Source of the DNA: Ferrimonas pelagia
GTDB taxonomy: Bacteria > Pseudomonadota > Gammaproteobacteria > Enterobacterales > Shewanellaceae
Direction of reading: 5' to 3'
NCBI RefSeq assembly: GCF_039543565.1
Contig: NZ_BAABJZ010000097.1
Location: forward strand, 25,417 to 89,416
DNA: 64,000 nucleotides
A model generated the notes under the pieces. That model was not told the DNA's origin. It saw nothing but the letters and a program-made list of their open reading frames with translations, and ran no database searches. Positions within the stretch are counted from its first letter, which is position 1, and each line of letters starts with the position of its first letter. A program made the position numbers and the translations under genes. Of this stretch, positions 24,229 to 33,263 are shown in pieces.

Positions 24229-27054
24229 TCAGAAGCTAAAGATCACGCCGGCATTGATGCGACGGCCGTTGTCTTTAAAGCTACGGGCGACTTGCACACC
24301 AGCAATATCAGTGTAGGTGTTTTGGCCTTGGTCGGTGACGTTACTCATCGCCAAAGTCAGACGCAGGTTGTTTATTGGCCGGTAAGAGGTGCTGAGGGTC
24401 AATCGAGTTTGACTCTCTACATAGCTAGCCGGGTAGTAATAGGCGTGCGGGTTGTTGCCTGCCGCGTTGCCATCTTCGAAATATGAGCGCTCTTGCTCAT
24501 CCTGTAAATAGCCAGAACGATAGCTCCAGGAAGCGCGGGCATCGAACTTGCGTTCACTGTAGTAGAGCGTCCAGTTGGTATTGTGACGGGCTGAAGCACG
24601 CACAATTTCGGGGTTGGAATTATCAATATAGGTGTAGTTACTCTTCATACCAGTATTGGACAGGCGGCCGGGCAGAAAATCAAATGGCGTCTGATAATTG
24701 ATCTCAAAGCCTTGCAGGTTGACGGTATCGGCATTGGTCTTCAGCGCCAGGTTGATTTCGACATCTTGTGGCTCGTACCCGCCCCAGTCGATGTCGAGTG
24801 AGTTGCCTGCACCATAAAAATCAACGGTTCTCACCAAGCCATCGATCTCTTTGCGGAAGTAAGCCACAGCCAGCATAGACTCTGCCGAGTAGTACCACTC
24901 CCAGCTCAGATCGATGTTGTCGGAGGTGAATGGCTGTAGGTCTGGATCCTGAGTGGCGATAGTATGCGTTCCGGTCTCCAAATTCCCGTTAAGGGTAGTA
25001 CTCAACTCCAAATCATCTTTGTTGGGGCGAGACATGGTTCGGCCTAAACCAAAGCGAAGACGCATGTCGTCACGCAAGGCGTAATTCAGGTTTAGGCTGG
25101 GTAACCAATAGTCGTAGGTGTTACTGCGTGAGACGATATTTTCAAGATTTTCATCTTTAAGCTCGAGTTTATCCAGCTCGGCATTATAGCGCAGACCTTG
25201 TTGCCAGTCGGTTATTACGCCCTCTTGGGTTTGCTTTGTACGGGTATATCGCACGCCGATGTTACCGGTTAAATCGTAACCGATACCAAAGTCGGCTCGG
25301 AAGTAGCTAGAGAATGTGTCTTCGTACAGGTTGTTAACCTTTTCCTTGAGTCGATCATTATCGCTTAAGTAATTTCTCAGGTCTGACATGGAGAAGTTAT
25401 CGAAGAAGTGATCCACATCCGGGGTCATGAATGGCAGCATCATGCCGTTGGAGCCATAGTTGCTAAACCAACTCCCGCTCTTAGGTATTGCGGTGTTAAA
25501 ACCAGGGATGTAGTTATCGGAATACTGGTCGGTGAACTCTTGTAATTGAGCATTGGTTAATTGCCCGTCGCTACTGTAGTTGACTCGCAACGATTCCTCT
25601 TCGGCATAAGCAAAACCAAAGCGCACTTTATTGAGACTAAAGGCTCCGAACTCTTTAAAGGTATCGTGGGTGAAGTCCAGATCAAAGGCGTTGGCGTTAC
25701 GTTCTGTTTCAGTGCTTACCTGTGCCGCATTAAGGGCGTTGTTGCCATTGAGAGCCCTGCCCATGGTGTAATTGTTGCCGTCAATCAAATAGTCGGCCGC
25801 AGTTCCGTCGAAGCCACGTACATCGTCGAAATAGAAACGCCATGGCCCATCGGTACCGTCAAAGGTCATATCAAAGTTGTTGTTGGTGCGGGCATTGAGT
25901 AAGACACTGTCCCAAACCTGATTTGAGCGTGAGAAGGTGACTCCGGCATCAATGGTCCAGTCGCCCGTACGATATTGGGCTTCGAAGGTGTTTAACCAGA
26001 CTTCATCGTCGCGCTGAATGGGCGTGCTGTCGACCAGCGCAGCGGTGTTACCGATTGAAAAATTAGTTAGATATGTATCACAGCGCTCGCCTTGCCCCTC
26101 GACATCAAAGCAGTAGTCAACACTATCGTGAATGCCGTTAAGGGGCTTGTTACGCGTCTCAAAGGTCAGTCGTTGTCGGTTCTCTTCGGTATGATATTGG
26201 GTATAGAAGGACTCGGCAAACAGGGACAGGTTGTCGCTGGGGCGCCACTCTAGGTTTACGAATGCGGCAGCGCGCTCACGCTGATTGTCTTTGAGTTCTG
26301 CTCGGATCTGGTTAGGGGCAAACACCAGGCCGTCGTCAGAGTTAAGATGGGCGGACCCCATGTTAGCCGACGAAGTGAATTGGGCAGCATTATTTTCTTC
26401 TAGGTAGTTAGCGCCGAAGGACAGCCCAATTGTGTCGTCGGCAAACTTATTCGTGTGGATGAAGCTTAAGTCCGGACCCCACTCGTCGCTATTGCCGGGT
26501 TGAGTGCCTTTCAAGATAACTCGGGTTGTCGCATCCGCACGATCCAGTGCTCTGTGTGTACGGAGGTCGACTGTACCGGCGATCCCACCCTCTTCCAGAT
26601 CGGCGGACGTGCTTTTTTGTACCGAGACCTGAGAGACAAATGCCGAAGGCATCATGTTATAAGAGAAATTGCGATTCGCATTCATCGCTGTAGTGATGGT
26701 GCGGCCGTTAAACAGGGTTTTTGTAAAGTGACCGGGCAAGCCCCGAATATTGATCTGGTTGGCGGTGCCGTCTTCGCCACGCTCAACCTCAACACCGGAT
26801 ACGCGTTCGAGGGAGTCGCCGATGTCCGCGTCGGGCATAACGCCGATGTCTTCGGCGGCGATCACATCGACGACGGCATCATTAAAGCGTTTCTCATTCA
26901 GCGCTTCACTCAGAGAAGCACGGGTTCCCGACACGCGGATCACTTCTACATCATCTTGTATTGCGACTGTCTGTTCCTCTGCCATGGCATTGCCGGCAAG
27001 AAGGAGTGCGATACCGGCGGCGACGGGGGTTAAGCGGGGCATTGCGTTATTCAT
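24229..27054 (-). CDS. TonB-dependent outer-membrane receptor
   Basis: A 941-residue outer-membrane transporter. The signal peptide ends ALLLAGNAMA near residue 25. The TonB-box/plug region contains VEVIRVSGTRASLSEALNEK and, near 88-115, VSGVEVERGEDGTANQINIR then GLPGHFTKTLFNGRTITTA. The rest is a 22-strand beta barrel ending in phenylalanine (VIFSF). The plug start with SGTRAS and the length resemble the Caulobacter/Xanthomonas-type TonB receptors that often import oligosaccharides. The ligand cannot be read, and no sugar-use or siderophore genes are adjacent. Base composition is lower in GC than its neighbours. Confidence 0.95.
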   Translation of the reverse strand: MNNAMPRLTPVAAGIALLLAGNAMAEEQTVAIQDDVEVIRVSGTRASLSEALNEKRFNDAVVDVIAAEDIGVMPDADIGDSLERVSGVEVERGEDGTANQINIRGLPGHFTKTLFNGRTITTAMNANRNFSYNMMPSAFVSQVSVQKSTSADLEEGGIAGTVDLRTHRALDRADATTRVILKGTQPGNSDEWGPDLSFIHTNKFADDTIGLSFGANYLEENNAAQFTSSANMGSAHLNSDDGLVFAPNQIRAELKDNQRERAAAFVNLEWRPSDNLSLFAESFYTQYHTEENRQRLTFETRNKPLNGIHDSVDYCFDVEGQGERCDTYLTNFSIGNTAALVDSTPIQRDDEVWLNTFEAQYRTGDWTIDAGVTFSRSNQVWDSVLLNARTNNNFDMTFDGTDGPWRFYFDDVRGFDGTAADYLIDGNNYTMGRALNGNNALNAAQVSTETERNANAFDLDFTHDTFKEFGAFSLNKVRFGFAYAEEESLRVNYSSDGQLTNAQLQEFTDQYSDNYIPGFNTAIPKSGSWFSNYGSNGMMLPFMTPDVDHFFDNFSMSDLRNYLSDNDRLKEKVNNLYEDTFSSYFRADFGIGYDLTGNIGVRYTRTKQTQEGVITDWQQGLRYNAELDKLELKDENLENIVSRSNTYDYWLPSLNLNYALRDDMRLRFGLGRTMSRPNKDDLELSTTLNGNLETGTHTIATQDPDLQPFTSDNIDLSWEWYYSAESMLAVAYFRKEIDGLVRTVDFYGAGNSLDIDWGGYEPQDVEINLALKTNADTVNLQGFEINYQTPFDFLPGRLSNTGMKSNYTYIDNSNPEIVRASARHNTNWTLYYSERKFDARASWSYRSGYLQDEQERSYFEDGNAAGNNPHAYYYPASYVESQTRLTLSTSYRPINNLRLTLAMSNVTDQGQNTYTDIAGVQVARSFKDNGRRINAGVIFSF

Positions 27055-27805
27055 CTATCAACCTCTTCCATGTTTGCCCGGGTTCGGTCTAGTGCCGACT
27101 CCTTGGCTCAACTTACTGCGTTTTGAACACGACGATATTTATTCTCGCGGCTTCGCCAGAGCGGACGTTGACGTTGTCTGAACGTTTGCCTACCGGCTTC
27201 GGCAGCGAGGCTCTCAAGTACGGCTTCTATGGCCGATTGTTGAAAGAGGTGCTCACGGTAAGGGCTTTTTTGGGGGGGATCTAGCCGCTCGAGATGGGAA
27301 TAAGTGTTATGAGCTGGGCTCAGGTTAAGTTTTTGTTTTTAATTGCTTTGTATGGGTAACACAAATTTACCAATAGGAGCGGTGAATGTTACTTGTGAAC
27401 GAGAGGGGTGTGTGCAATTTGAGCACGTTGGGAGAATGGACCATTGAGTGGCAAATTGCAGAGGATTTGACTGTTTTTGCTAGGTTGTGTGGTGTAAGTG
27501 TGGTTTCTTTGCATTTGCTTACAATGCCTTACACATTGGCGATAGAGGCGTCATTGTGCCCAAGGCTCGAGCGGTGTTGCTGGAGCGAAGACTTGGACAT
27601 GGCAAGGTCACGCCGTCTGAGCGCGTCGTCGTTGGGCTTGCGGAGCCCGATGTCGCAGACTGAGGCGGTTGCAGCGGTTCGGGTTTGATTGTGGGAGCGC
27701 ACCAGGTGCGTTGGTGGTGCCGATAATGGGCACAGCGGCGAGCAGAGAGTCGGGTTAGGGTCGCCTGTGAATGGCGTTTGGATGGGCGGATGCTTTTCTG
27801 AACGG
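27055..27805. other. Non-coding 750-base stretch between the TonB receptor and the CstA-family gene
   Basis: No gene is convincing. The best reading frame is 27386-27688 on the plus strand (100 residues, with AGGAG 6 bases before an ATG), but its product is cysteine-rich and has no recognisable domain or fold. The AT-rich portion near 27310-27370 could hold regulatory sites for the receptor gene. Nothing else could be identified. Confidence 0.4.
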
Positions 27806-27833
27806 CAACAAAAACGGGACCCGAAGGTCCCGT
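27806..27833 (-). terminator. Rho-independent terminator after the CstA-family gene
   Basis: Read on the minus strand, ACGGGACC and GGTCCCGT (27833-27814) pair around the loop TTCG, then TTTTTGTT follows. It sits 30 bases after the transporter stop codon. Confidence 0.88.
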
Positions 27834-27862
27834 TGGTATCAGACGTGAAATAGTTCTATTTC

Positions 27863-29317
27863 TTAGGCTTTCGCGTCTTCTGGCAGGGCTTGCTTGCCCA
27901 ACACACCGACAACCACAAAGGCAACAACGGCGGCGGTAACGATACCACAGGCGGTGGAGATCTGCATCGGCAGACCGAAGCCTAGGCCGCTGTCATTGAG
28001 GATGTAGGTTACAACAACAGAGGTCATGAACATCGCCGGAACACAGGTGATCCAGTGCAGCTTGCCCGCACGGGCCAAGTAGGCGGTTGCGGTCCACAAC
28101 ATCATCGCAGCGGTCAGCTGGTTAGCGAAGCCGAAGTAGCGCCAGATAACAGCGAAATCAACTTGGGTCAGGATGGCACCGACGGTGAACAGGGGCGCAG
28201 CGATCAGCAGGCGGTTCTTGATCTGTACCTGTTCCAGGTTGAAGTATTCAGCCAGGATCAAACGGCTGGAGCGGAACGCAGTATCACCAGAGGTGATCGG
28301 CAGGATAACCACACCCAGGAAGGCGATGATGCCACCGAACACGCCTAGCAAACCGAAGGAGGTTTCGTAGACTACGGCACCTGGACCACCGTTGGCGGCG
28401 GCTGCGGCCAACGAATCCATGCTACCGAAGAAGGACAGGGCCAGTGCACACCAGATCAGAGCGATGATACCTTCACCGATCATGGCGCCGTAGAAGACGA
28501 AGCGGCCATTCTTTTCGTTTTCCATGCAGCGGGCCATCAGCGGAGACTGAGTGGCGTGGAAGCCAGAGATAGCACCACAAGCGATGGTGATGAACAGCGC
28601 AGGCCACAGCGGCATGTCGTTCGGGTTCAGGTTAGTGAACATGTCAGCGACTTCGTAGCCACCCATCAGAGTGTGCTCGCTGGAGATGATCAGTGCGGAT
28701 ACCAGGCCAACGGACATGAAGATCAGCAGGGCACCGAAGAATGGGTAGAAGCGACCGATGATCTTATCAACCGGAACAATGGTGGCGATCACGTAGTAGG
28801 TGAAGATGATCCCTACCATGGTGCTCAGGGTCACGGTCAGATCGGTTTGCTCGTTGATCAGGCTGGTCAGCATACCCGCTGGAGCAGAGACGAATACCAC
28901 ACCCACCAGCAGCAACAGCACGATAGCAAACAAGTTCATGAAGTGTTTGGCAGGTTTACCCAGGTACTTACCAACGATGGTCGGTACGGAGGCGCCACCG
29001 TTACGCACGGACAACATGCCGGAGAAGTAGTCGTGTACGGCACCGGCAAAGATACAACCAACGATGATCCACAGCATGGCCGCTGGGCCATACAAGGCAC
29101 CCATGATCGGGCCGAAAATAGGTCCGACACCGGCGATGTTCAATAGCTGTACCAGGTAGACTTTGTGTTTTGGCATGGCCACATAGTCAACACCGTCTGC
29201 CTTGGTAAAGGCCGGGGTCTGGCGGTTTTCATTAATGCCAAAAACCTTCTCAACGAAGGCACCATAGAAAAAGTAACCGCCGACCAATAACGCGACGCAG
29301 AATATAAACCAAAGCAT
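27863..29317 (-). CDS. CstA-family peptide/pyruvate transporter
   Basis: A 484-residue multi-pass inner-membrane transporter of the carbon-starvation CstA/BtsT family, counted as pyruvate:proton symporters or peptide transporters in E. coli. Family blocks include GVGPIFGPIMGALYGPAAMLW near 63-83, the CstA-typical AGAVHDYFSGMLSVRNGGAS near 91-110, and ITIACGAISGFHATQSPL. The protein is shorter than E. coli CstA and BtsT (about 700 residues) and resembles the short CstA clade of Vibrio and Shewanella relatives. Location next to a BtsS/BtsR-like pair suggests pyruvate uptake. I leave the symbol blank since cstA and btsT cannot be separated here. Confidence 0.9.
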   Translation of the reverse strand: MLWFIFCVALLVGGYFFYGAFVEKVFGINENRQTPAFTKADGVDYVAMPKHKVYLVQLLNIAGVGPIFGPIMGALYGPAAMLWIIVGCIFAGAVHDYFSGMLSVRNGGASVPTIVGKYLGKPAKHFMNLFAIVLLLLVGVVFVSAPAGMLTSLINEQTDLTVTLSTMVGIIFTYYVIATIVPVDKIIGRFYPFFGALLIFMSVGLVSALIISSEHTLMGGYEVADMFTNLNPNDMPLWPALFITIACGAISGFHATQSPLMARCMENEKNGRFVFYGAMIGEGIIALIWCALALSFFGSMDSLAAAAANGGPGAVVYETSFGLLGVFGGIIAFLGVVILPITSGDTAFRSSRLILAEYFNLEQVQIKNRLLIAAPLFTVGAILTQVDFAVIWRYFGFANQLTAAMMLWTATAYLARAGKLHWITCVPAMFMTSVVVTYILNDSGLGFGLPMQISTACGIVTAAVVAFVVVGVLGKQALPEDAKA

Positions 29318-29518
29318 GATAGTGTTCCTCAGACAATCAACGGGGCGAATTTTACGGGTCTGGGAATAGGATGCTGAAGAAGTTTACTGAACGGTAGCTT
29401 GACGGGACTAAGCGGTCGATAGCACCCGTTAGCGGTTTTCAATGAGACGTGAGCGGCAGTCTAAATCGATAAGAGGTGATATTAAGTTTGTAAGCGGGTG
29501 TGGACGGTCATGGGCGAT

Positions 29519-29543
29519 GGGGGCGAGCGATTGGCTCGCCCCC
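29519..29543. repeat. Hairpin between the CstA-family gene and the IHF-like gene
   Basis: GGGGGCGAGC (29519-29528) pairs perfectly with GCTCGCCCCC (29534-29543) around a five-base loop. No long T tract follows on the minus strand. It lies 18 bases after the IHF-like stop codon and may attenuate read-through into the transporter gene. Confidence 0.6.
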
Positions 29544-29561
29544 GTTAAAGTAGTTGTTTGT

Positions 29562-29852
29562 TCACGCCTTTAATGTGGCGACTCGGCCTTTGAGCTTGCC
29601 CCCGGCGGAAAAGGTGACGACACGGCGTGCACTGATCTCATGTTCTTCACCGGTTTTGGGGTTTCGACCAGGCCTGGCGTTTTTGTCGCGTAAATGAAAG
29701 ACGCCAAACCCGCTTAGCTTAACGTCTTCTCCTTGTTCCAGCGATCCGCGGATCTCCTCGAAAAAGGTGTCTACCAACTCCCTCGCTTCCGCCACCTTTA
29801 GTTGACGGTGGTTGACCAAATGGTTGGTCAAATCGGCCTTGGTTAAAGACAT
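29562..29852 (-). CDS. IHF-alpha/HU-family DNA-binding protein
   Basis: A 96-residue bacterial histone-like protein. The DNA-intercalating arm carries the family signature GRNPKTGEEHEISARRVVTF near 62-81. The N-terminal MSLTKADLTNHLVNH and the KLSGFGVFHLRDKNARPGRN segment resemble E. coli IhfA, with clear divergence. It would bend DNA at specific sites, normally as a heterodimer with IhfB. Canonical ihfA lies after pheT; this copy is in a different context, between a transporter gene and a LytTR regulator, and could be a paralogue or a relocated gene. No second copy is visible in this window. Confidence 0.88.
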   Translation of the reverse strand: MSLTKADLTNHLVNHRQLKVAEARELVDTFFEEIRGSLEQGEDVKLSGFGVFHLRDKNARPGRNPKTGEEHEISARRVVTFSAGGKLKGRVATLKA

Positions 29853-29945
29853 GCCACTACCTCTCGTTACCTATGAACTGATGCGTTCCCAAAAGGGTTC
29901 GAATAAAGTGTAGTCGGCGATAGCGGATGTGACTAAAAAACCTAC

Positions 29946-30662
29946 TTATTGGAATCCGAATCGCTGTTTTATGGCTTTCATATACCGTCGACTGACCGGA
30001 ACGGCCTGGCCAGCATGGGTTAGGATCTCGCCTCCGCCGCCTTCTTGAAGTTGGATCTCGGCGATCGCGTGGGCCTGGATCAGGTATTGGCGGTGGCAGC
30101 GCATCAGGTCGCTGCGCTGCTCCAGGGTCTTAAGGGTCAATTGAGTAAAAAAACTGCCGGTTGCGGTGGCAACATGAACCCCAGAGAGATCGGAAAAGAC
30201 ATATTCGACCTCGCTGATGGGGATCACCTTGAGGGTCTTACCGCGCATGCAGGGCAGGTGGCGCAGTGGCTCTGCGATCAGCGGTTCAATGCTGGGTGGC
30301 GTTCGAGCCACGCGCACTCGCTCCAAGGTCTTGCTGAGACGCTCTGGCGCGACCGGCTTGAGCAAATAGTCAAAGGCATTCTTCTCAAATGCGGTGACCG
30401 CGTGCTCGTCGTATGCGGTGACAAATACCATGTAGGGCATACGCTCGGGATCCAACATGGACAACATCTCTATGCCGGTGATCTTGGGCATCTGGATATC
30501 GACAAAGACCAGATCCGGCTGGAATTGATTGATCATCGCCATGCCTTCGATGGCGTTGGCGGCTTCACCCAGGATCTCGATGTCATCAAAGGGCTCAAGT
30601 AGGCTCGCCAGTTCATCCCGAGCCAACAGCTCGTCGTCAATGATCAGGGTGCGTATGGTCAT
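29946..30662 (-). CDS. btsR: LytTR-family response regulator, BtsR-like
   Basis: A 238-residue response regulator. The receiver domain has the acidic pair IIDDE near residues 7-11 and the phospho-acceptor in VFVDIQMPKITGIEML near 54. The C-terminal LytTR DNA-binding domain runs from about 130, with VEYVFSDLSGVHVATATGSFF and a terminal VSRRYMKAIKQRFGFQ. Length matches E. coli BtsR (239). I chose the ATG at 30662 because it overlaps the kinase stop codon as ATGA; an upstream ATG at 30716 adds 18 residues within the kinase gene. In E. coli BtsR activates a CstA-family pyruvate transporter gene, and one lies just downstream here. YpdB is an alternative close relative. Confidence 0.85.
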   Translation of the reverse strand: MTIRTLIIDDELLARDELASLLEPFDDIEILGEAANAIEGMAMINQFQPDLVFVDIQMPKITGIEMLSMLDPERMPYMVFVTAYDEHAVTAFEKNAFDYLLKPVAPERLSKTLERVRVARTPPSIEPLIAEPLRHLPCMRGKTLKVIPISEVEYVFSDLSGVHVATATGSFFTQLTLKTLEQRSDLMRCHRQYLIQAHAIAEIQLQEGGGGEILTHAGQAVPVSRRYMKAIKQRFGFQ

Positions 30663-32356
30663 TCGGGGTTCCTTGGTAATCGAACTTGGACTCGGGTCTG
30701 TTGGTCTGGAATGCAATGGGTTGTCAGGCCGAACTCTTCGCCGTAGATGCTTTTGATCCGTCGGTTGACGATGTTGAGGCCGAGGCCATCGGACTCTTTG
30801 GGTTCGGCAGGGAAAGCGCCGGCGTTGTCCTCGACGGTGAGCAGCAGATCATCGTTATCGGACTCGGCCCAGATCCGGATCTTGCCTTGTTCAAGCAGGG
30901 TTGAGGTACCGTGCTTAATGGCGTTTTCCACCAGAGGTTGCAACGTGAAGGTCGGCAAACTGATGTGTTGGTATTGCTCTGGCACCTGGATCTCCACCTG
31001 CAGTTGATCGCCGAAGCGGGCCAACTCAATGGTGAGGTAGTGCTGGATGTGCTCCAACTCTTCGCGGAGGGTGATCTCACCGGTGCCGCGTTTGAGGTTG
31101 GCGCGCAGGAAGGCGGCCAGATCCTGGATCAAGGGTCTTGCCTTATCCGGCGTGCGCCGGGTGATCGCGGCTAAGGTGTTGAGTGCGTTAAACAGGAAGT
31201 GGGGGCTGACTTGGGCGTGCAGTAGCTTCAGTTCGGCTTGAGTGAGCAGACTTTTTTGCTCAACGTAGCGGCCGTGCAGGATCTGGTTGGAAAGCACGCG
31301 GGCGATCCCTTCACCCAATGTCTGATTGAGGTTGAGGAAGATCCGTTGCTTCTTTTCGTACAGCTTGACCGTGCCGATGACCTCGTTATCGCCTCGGAGC
31401 GGGACGATGAGGCTGGAGCCCAGTTGGCAGTTATTCGACAGCGAACATTGATAATGCTGGGCGACGCCATCGGCAAACACCACACGGTTCTGGTGGATCG
31501 CATCCAACGTTAAGCTTGAGGAGATCGGTGTACCGGGGATGTGGTGATCATCCCCGGTACCGATAAAGGCCAGCAGCTTGTCTTTGTCGGTGATCGCCAC
31601 CGCACTGACATTGGTCTCTTGATAGATGATCCGGGCGATCCGCGCGGTGTTTTCCTGATTGAAACCGCCGGCCAGGATCCCGACCGTACGCTCAGCGATC
31701 TTAAGGGCCTTGGCCGAGTGCGCGGTGGAGAGCTTTTCTGCCATGGTGCGTTGATCGCGGATCATACTCATAAACAAGGCGGCACCGAGCGAGTTGACCA
31801 GCATCATCGGCAGCGCGATGGTTTGAACCAGGGCCCAGGCTTCGCCAAACGGGCGGGCAACCAGCAAGATGATCATCATCTGCATCATTTCAGCAATCAG
31901 GGCAATGACAAACACACGCAGTGGATTAAACAGCTCCTCCAGCTGACTGGAGCGGCGCAGGCGCAGGTGCATCAAGCCGGCAAACAGGCCTTCTGAGGTG
32001 GTGGAGATCGCACAAGCCAGATCGGTAAACCCCCCCAGGCTGTAGCGGTGTAAACCGCCGGTCAGACCGACCAGAAAGCCGGTAACCGGACCGCCGAGCA
32101 GGCCGGATAGGATCGCGCCCATCGCCCGAGTATTGGCGATCGCACCGTGGGTTTGCTCACCAAAGTAGGTCCCCATGATGCAAAACAGGGAGAAGGTCAC
32201 GTAGAGGATCAGTTTATGGGGCAAGTGCACCGCGAGATCCACCATCGGGCGTAAAACCGGTGTTTTGGTCAGCAGATAGGCGAGCACCAAGTACAGGCTC
32301 ATTTGCTGGGTGAGCTTGACGATCAGCTCAAAGGTGTCGAGCAGGTCCGGAGACAT
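30659..32356 (-). CDS. btsS: LytS-type sensor histidine kinase, BtsS-like
   Basis: A 565-residue kinase. The first about 200 residues hold a multi-spanning 5TM-5TMR_LYT sensor. A GAF-like region follows (about 220-345). The histidine box is LHAQVSPHFLFNALNTLAAI near 370-390. The HATPase domain shows the N box LVENAIKHGTS, then VEDNAGAFP and GLGLNIVNRRI. Length agrees with E. coli BtsS (561) and YpdA (565). BtsS senses pyruvate with high affinity, while YpdA responds to extracellular pyruvate more weakly. It overlaps the response-regulator start by 4 bases, so the two are translationally coupled. Confidence 0.85.
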   Translation of the reverse strand: MSPDLLDTFELIVKLTQQMSLYLVLAYLLTKTPVLRPMVDLAVHLPHKLILYVTFSLFCIMGTYFGEQTHGAIANTRAMGAILSGLLGGPVTGFLVGLTGGLHRYSLGGFTDLACAISTTSEGLFAGLMHLRLRRSSQLEELFNPLRVFVIALIAEMMQMMIILLVARPFGEAWALVQTIALPMMLVNSLGAALFMSMIRDQRTMAEKLSTAHSAKALKIAERTVGILAGGFNQENTARIARIIYQETNVSAVAITDKDKLLAFIGTGDDHHIPGTPISSSLTLDAIHQNRVVFADGVAQHYQCSLSNNCQLGSSLIVPLRGDNEVIGTVKLYEKKQRIFLNLNQTLGEGIARVLSNQILHGRYVEQKSLLTQAELKLLHAQVSPHFLFNALNTLAAITRRTPDKARPLIQDLAAFLRANLKRGTGEITLREELEHIQHYLTIELARFGDQLQVEIQVPEQYQHISLPTFTLQPLVENAIKHGTSTLLEQGKIRIWAESDNDDLLLTVEDNAGAFPAEPKESDGLGLNIVNRRIKSIYGEEFGLTTHCIPDQQTRVQVRLPRNPE

Positions 32357-32405
32357 GAAACCTCATTGGTGAAAAAACTTTGATCGTGATCCCTCCTCTG
32401 GATAG

Positions 32406-32436
32406 ATTAAAGTTGCTATCATAATGCAACTTTAAT
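32406..32436. promoter_or_regulatory. Perfect 11-bp dyad over the yecH promoter region
   Basis: ATTAAAGTTGC (32406-32416) and GCAACTTTAAT (32426-32436) are perfect inverted repeats separated by the nine bases TATCATAAT, which hold a -10-like box. It sits 15 bases before the yecH start and 50 bases upstream of the btsS-like start on the other strand. The design fits an operator for a dimeric regulator. I cannot assign the regulator; it does not match well-known consensus sites. Confidence 0.65.
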
Positions 32437-32451
32437 TGTGAGGAGCCGGAC

Positions 32452-32691
32452 ATGGCTAGTGTACACGCGCACGAATTTTTAGGGCTACTGGCAAACTCTG
32501 ATCAGGCCAAAACCCTGGCAGAGATGGCGGCATTGTCTCACCAACAGTTTGGTGAGCAAGCGCGCTTTCATACCTGCAAGTTGCAGGATCTGGAGATCGA
32601 AGCCCTGTTGGCTTTCCTAGTTAAGGCGCAGAAGATCGTACCGCAAGCGGACGGCTATATCCTCAATCAAGCACGCGTCTGTAATCACTAA
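32452..32691 (+). CDS. yecH: YecH-family metal-binding protein
   Basis: A 79-residue protein of the DUF2492/YecH family. It begins MASVHAHEFLGLLANSD and contains QFGEQARFHTCKLQDLEIEA near 32-52, then a C-terminal ARVCNH. The paired His/Cys residues (HAHE, FHTC, VCNH) are thought to bind metal. GAGGAGCC is the ribosome binding site. Its end overlaps the convergent psiE stop by 2-4 bases. Its biological role is not known. Confidence 0.85.
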   Translation: MASVHAHEFLGLLANSDQAKTLAEMAALSHQQFGEQARFHTCKLQDLEIEALLAFLVKAQKIVPQADGYILNQARVCNH

Positions 32692-33110
32692 CGCTTGCTG
32701 TTGTCGCTGCCTGGCTTCTCCTCCTTGGGGTAGGGCCAGGCCAGTTGACCATAGCGGATCGCCAGCACGGTGATCGCCAAGATCAAGGCCGCGACCGATA
32801 CGGCCAGCACCCGCCATTCATCCATCCCTTTCATATCCAGAATGATGTAGCGCGCGATGGCGACGATGGCGATGTAGATCGGCATTCTGATCGGCAGCTT
32901 GCCCACCTCTGCATAGTTGGCGACCATGGCCAACACTTCCAGATAGATAAACATCAGCAGGAGATCGGCCAGGGTGACGCTGCCTCGCTCGATCATTACT
33001 TTGACCTCATCCCCGATCGCAAACAGGGTGGCAATGGCGATGATAATTAAGATCCCGTGTTCACAGATCTTCAATGATTTTGTGCCAAACTTCTTGTACA
33101 AATTATCCAT
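32688..33110 (-). CDS. psiE: PsiE-family phosphate-starvation-inducible membrane protein
   Basis: A 140-residue inner-membrane protein with four predicted helices, such as CEHGILIIIAIATLFAIGDE and VLAVSVAALILAITVLAI. The middle block GSVTLADLLLMFIYLEVLAM and the stretch LPIRMPIYIAIVAIARYIIL are diagnostic of PsiE. A GGGA ribosome binding site sits 6 bases before ATG. In E. coli, psiE is under PhoB and CRP control; no Pho box could be recognised here. Function is unknown. Confidence 0.9.
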   Translation of the reverse strand: MDNLYKKFGTKSLKICEHGILIIIAIATLFAIGDEVKVMIERGSVTLADLLLMFIYLEVLAMVANYAEVGKLPIRMPIYIAIVAIARYIILDMKGMDEWRVLAVSVAALILAITVLAIRYGQLAWPYPKEEKPGSDNSKR

Positions 33111-33263
33111 AGTGAGTCCCTATCATTGGCCGAGGAGCGCAGTGTATGGGCACGGGTCGTGATCTGGCAGTGCCATTGGCGTATTGTGTGCTTTCGGTCA
33201 CGGATTTTTGGTGACAAAGATCGCAGGGAGCGACCACATTGCGTCGTTGACAGGGGAAAGCAT

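Noticed and set aside
27386..27688. A 100-codon plus-strand frame with AGGAG upstream between the TonB receptor and the CstA-family gene
   Set aside because: The ribosome binding site is good, but the product is Cys/Leu/Ser-rich, has no domain or membrane pattern, and stands alone. Evidence is too weak for a gene call.
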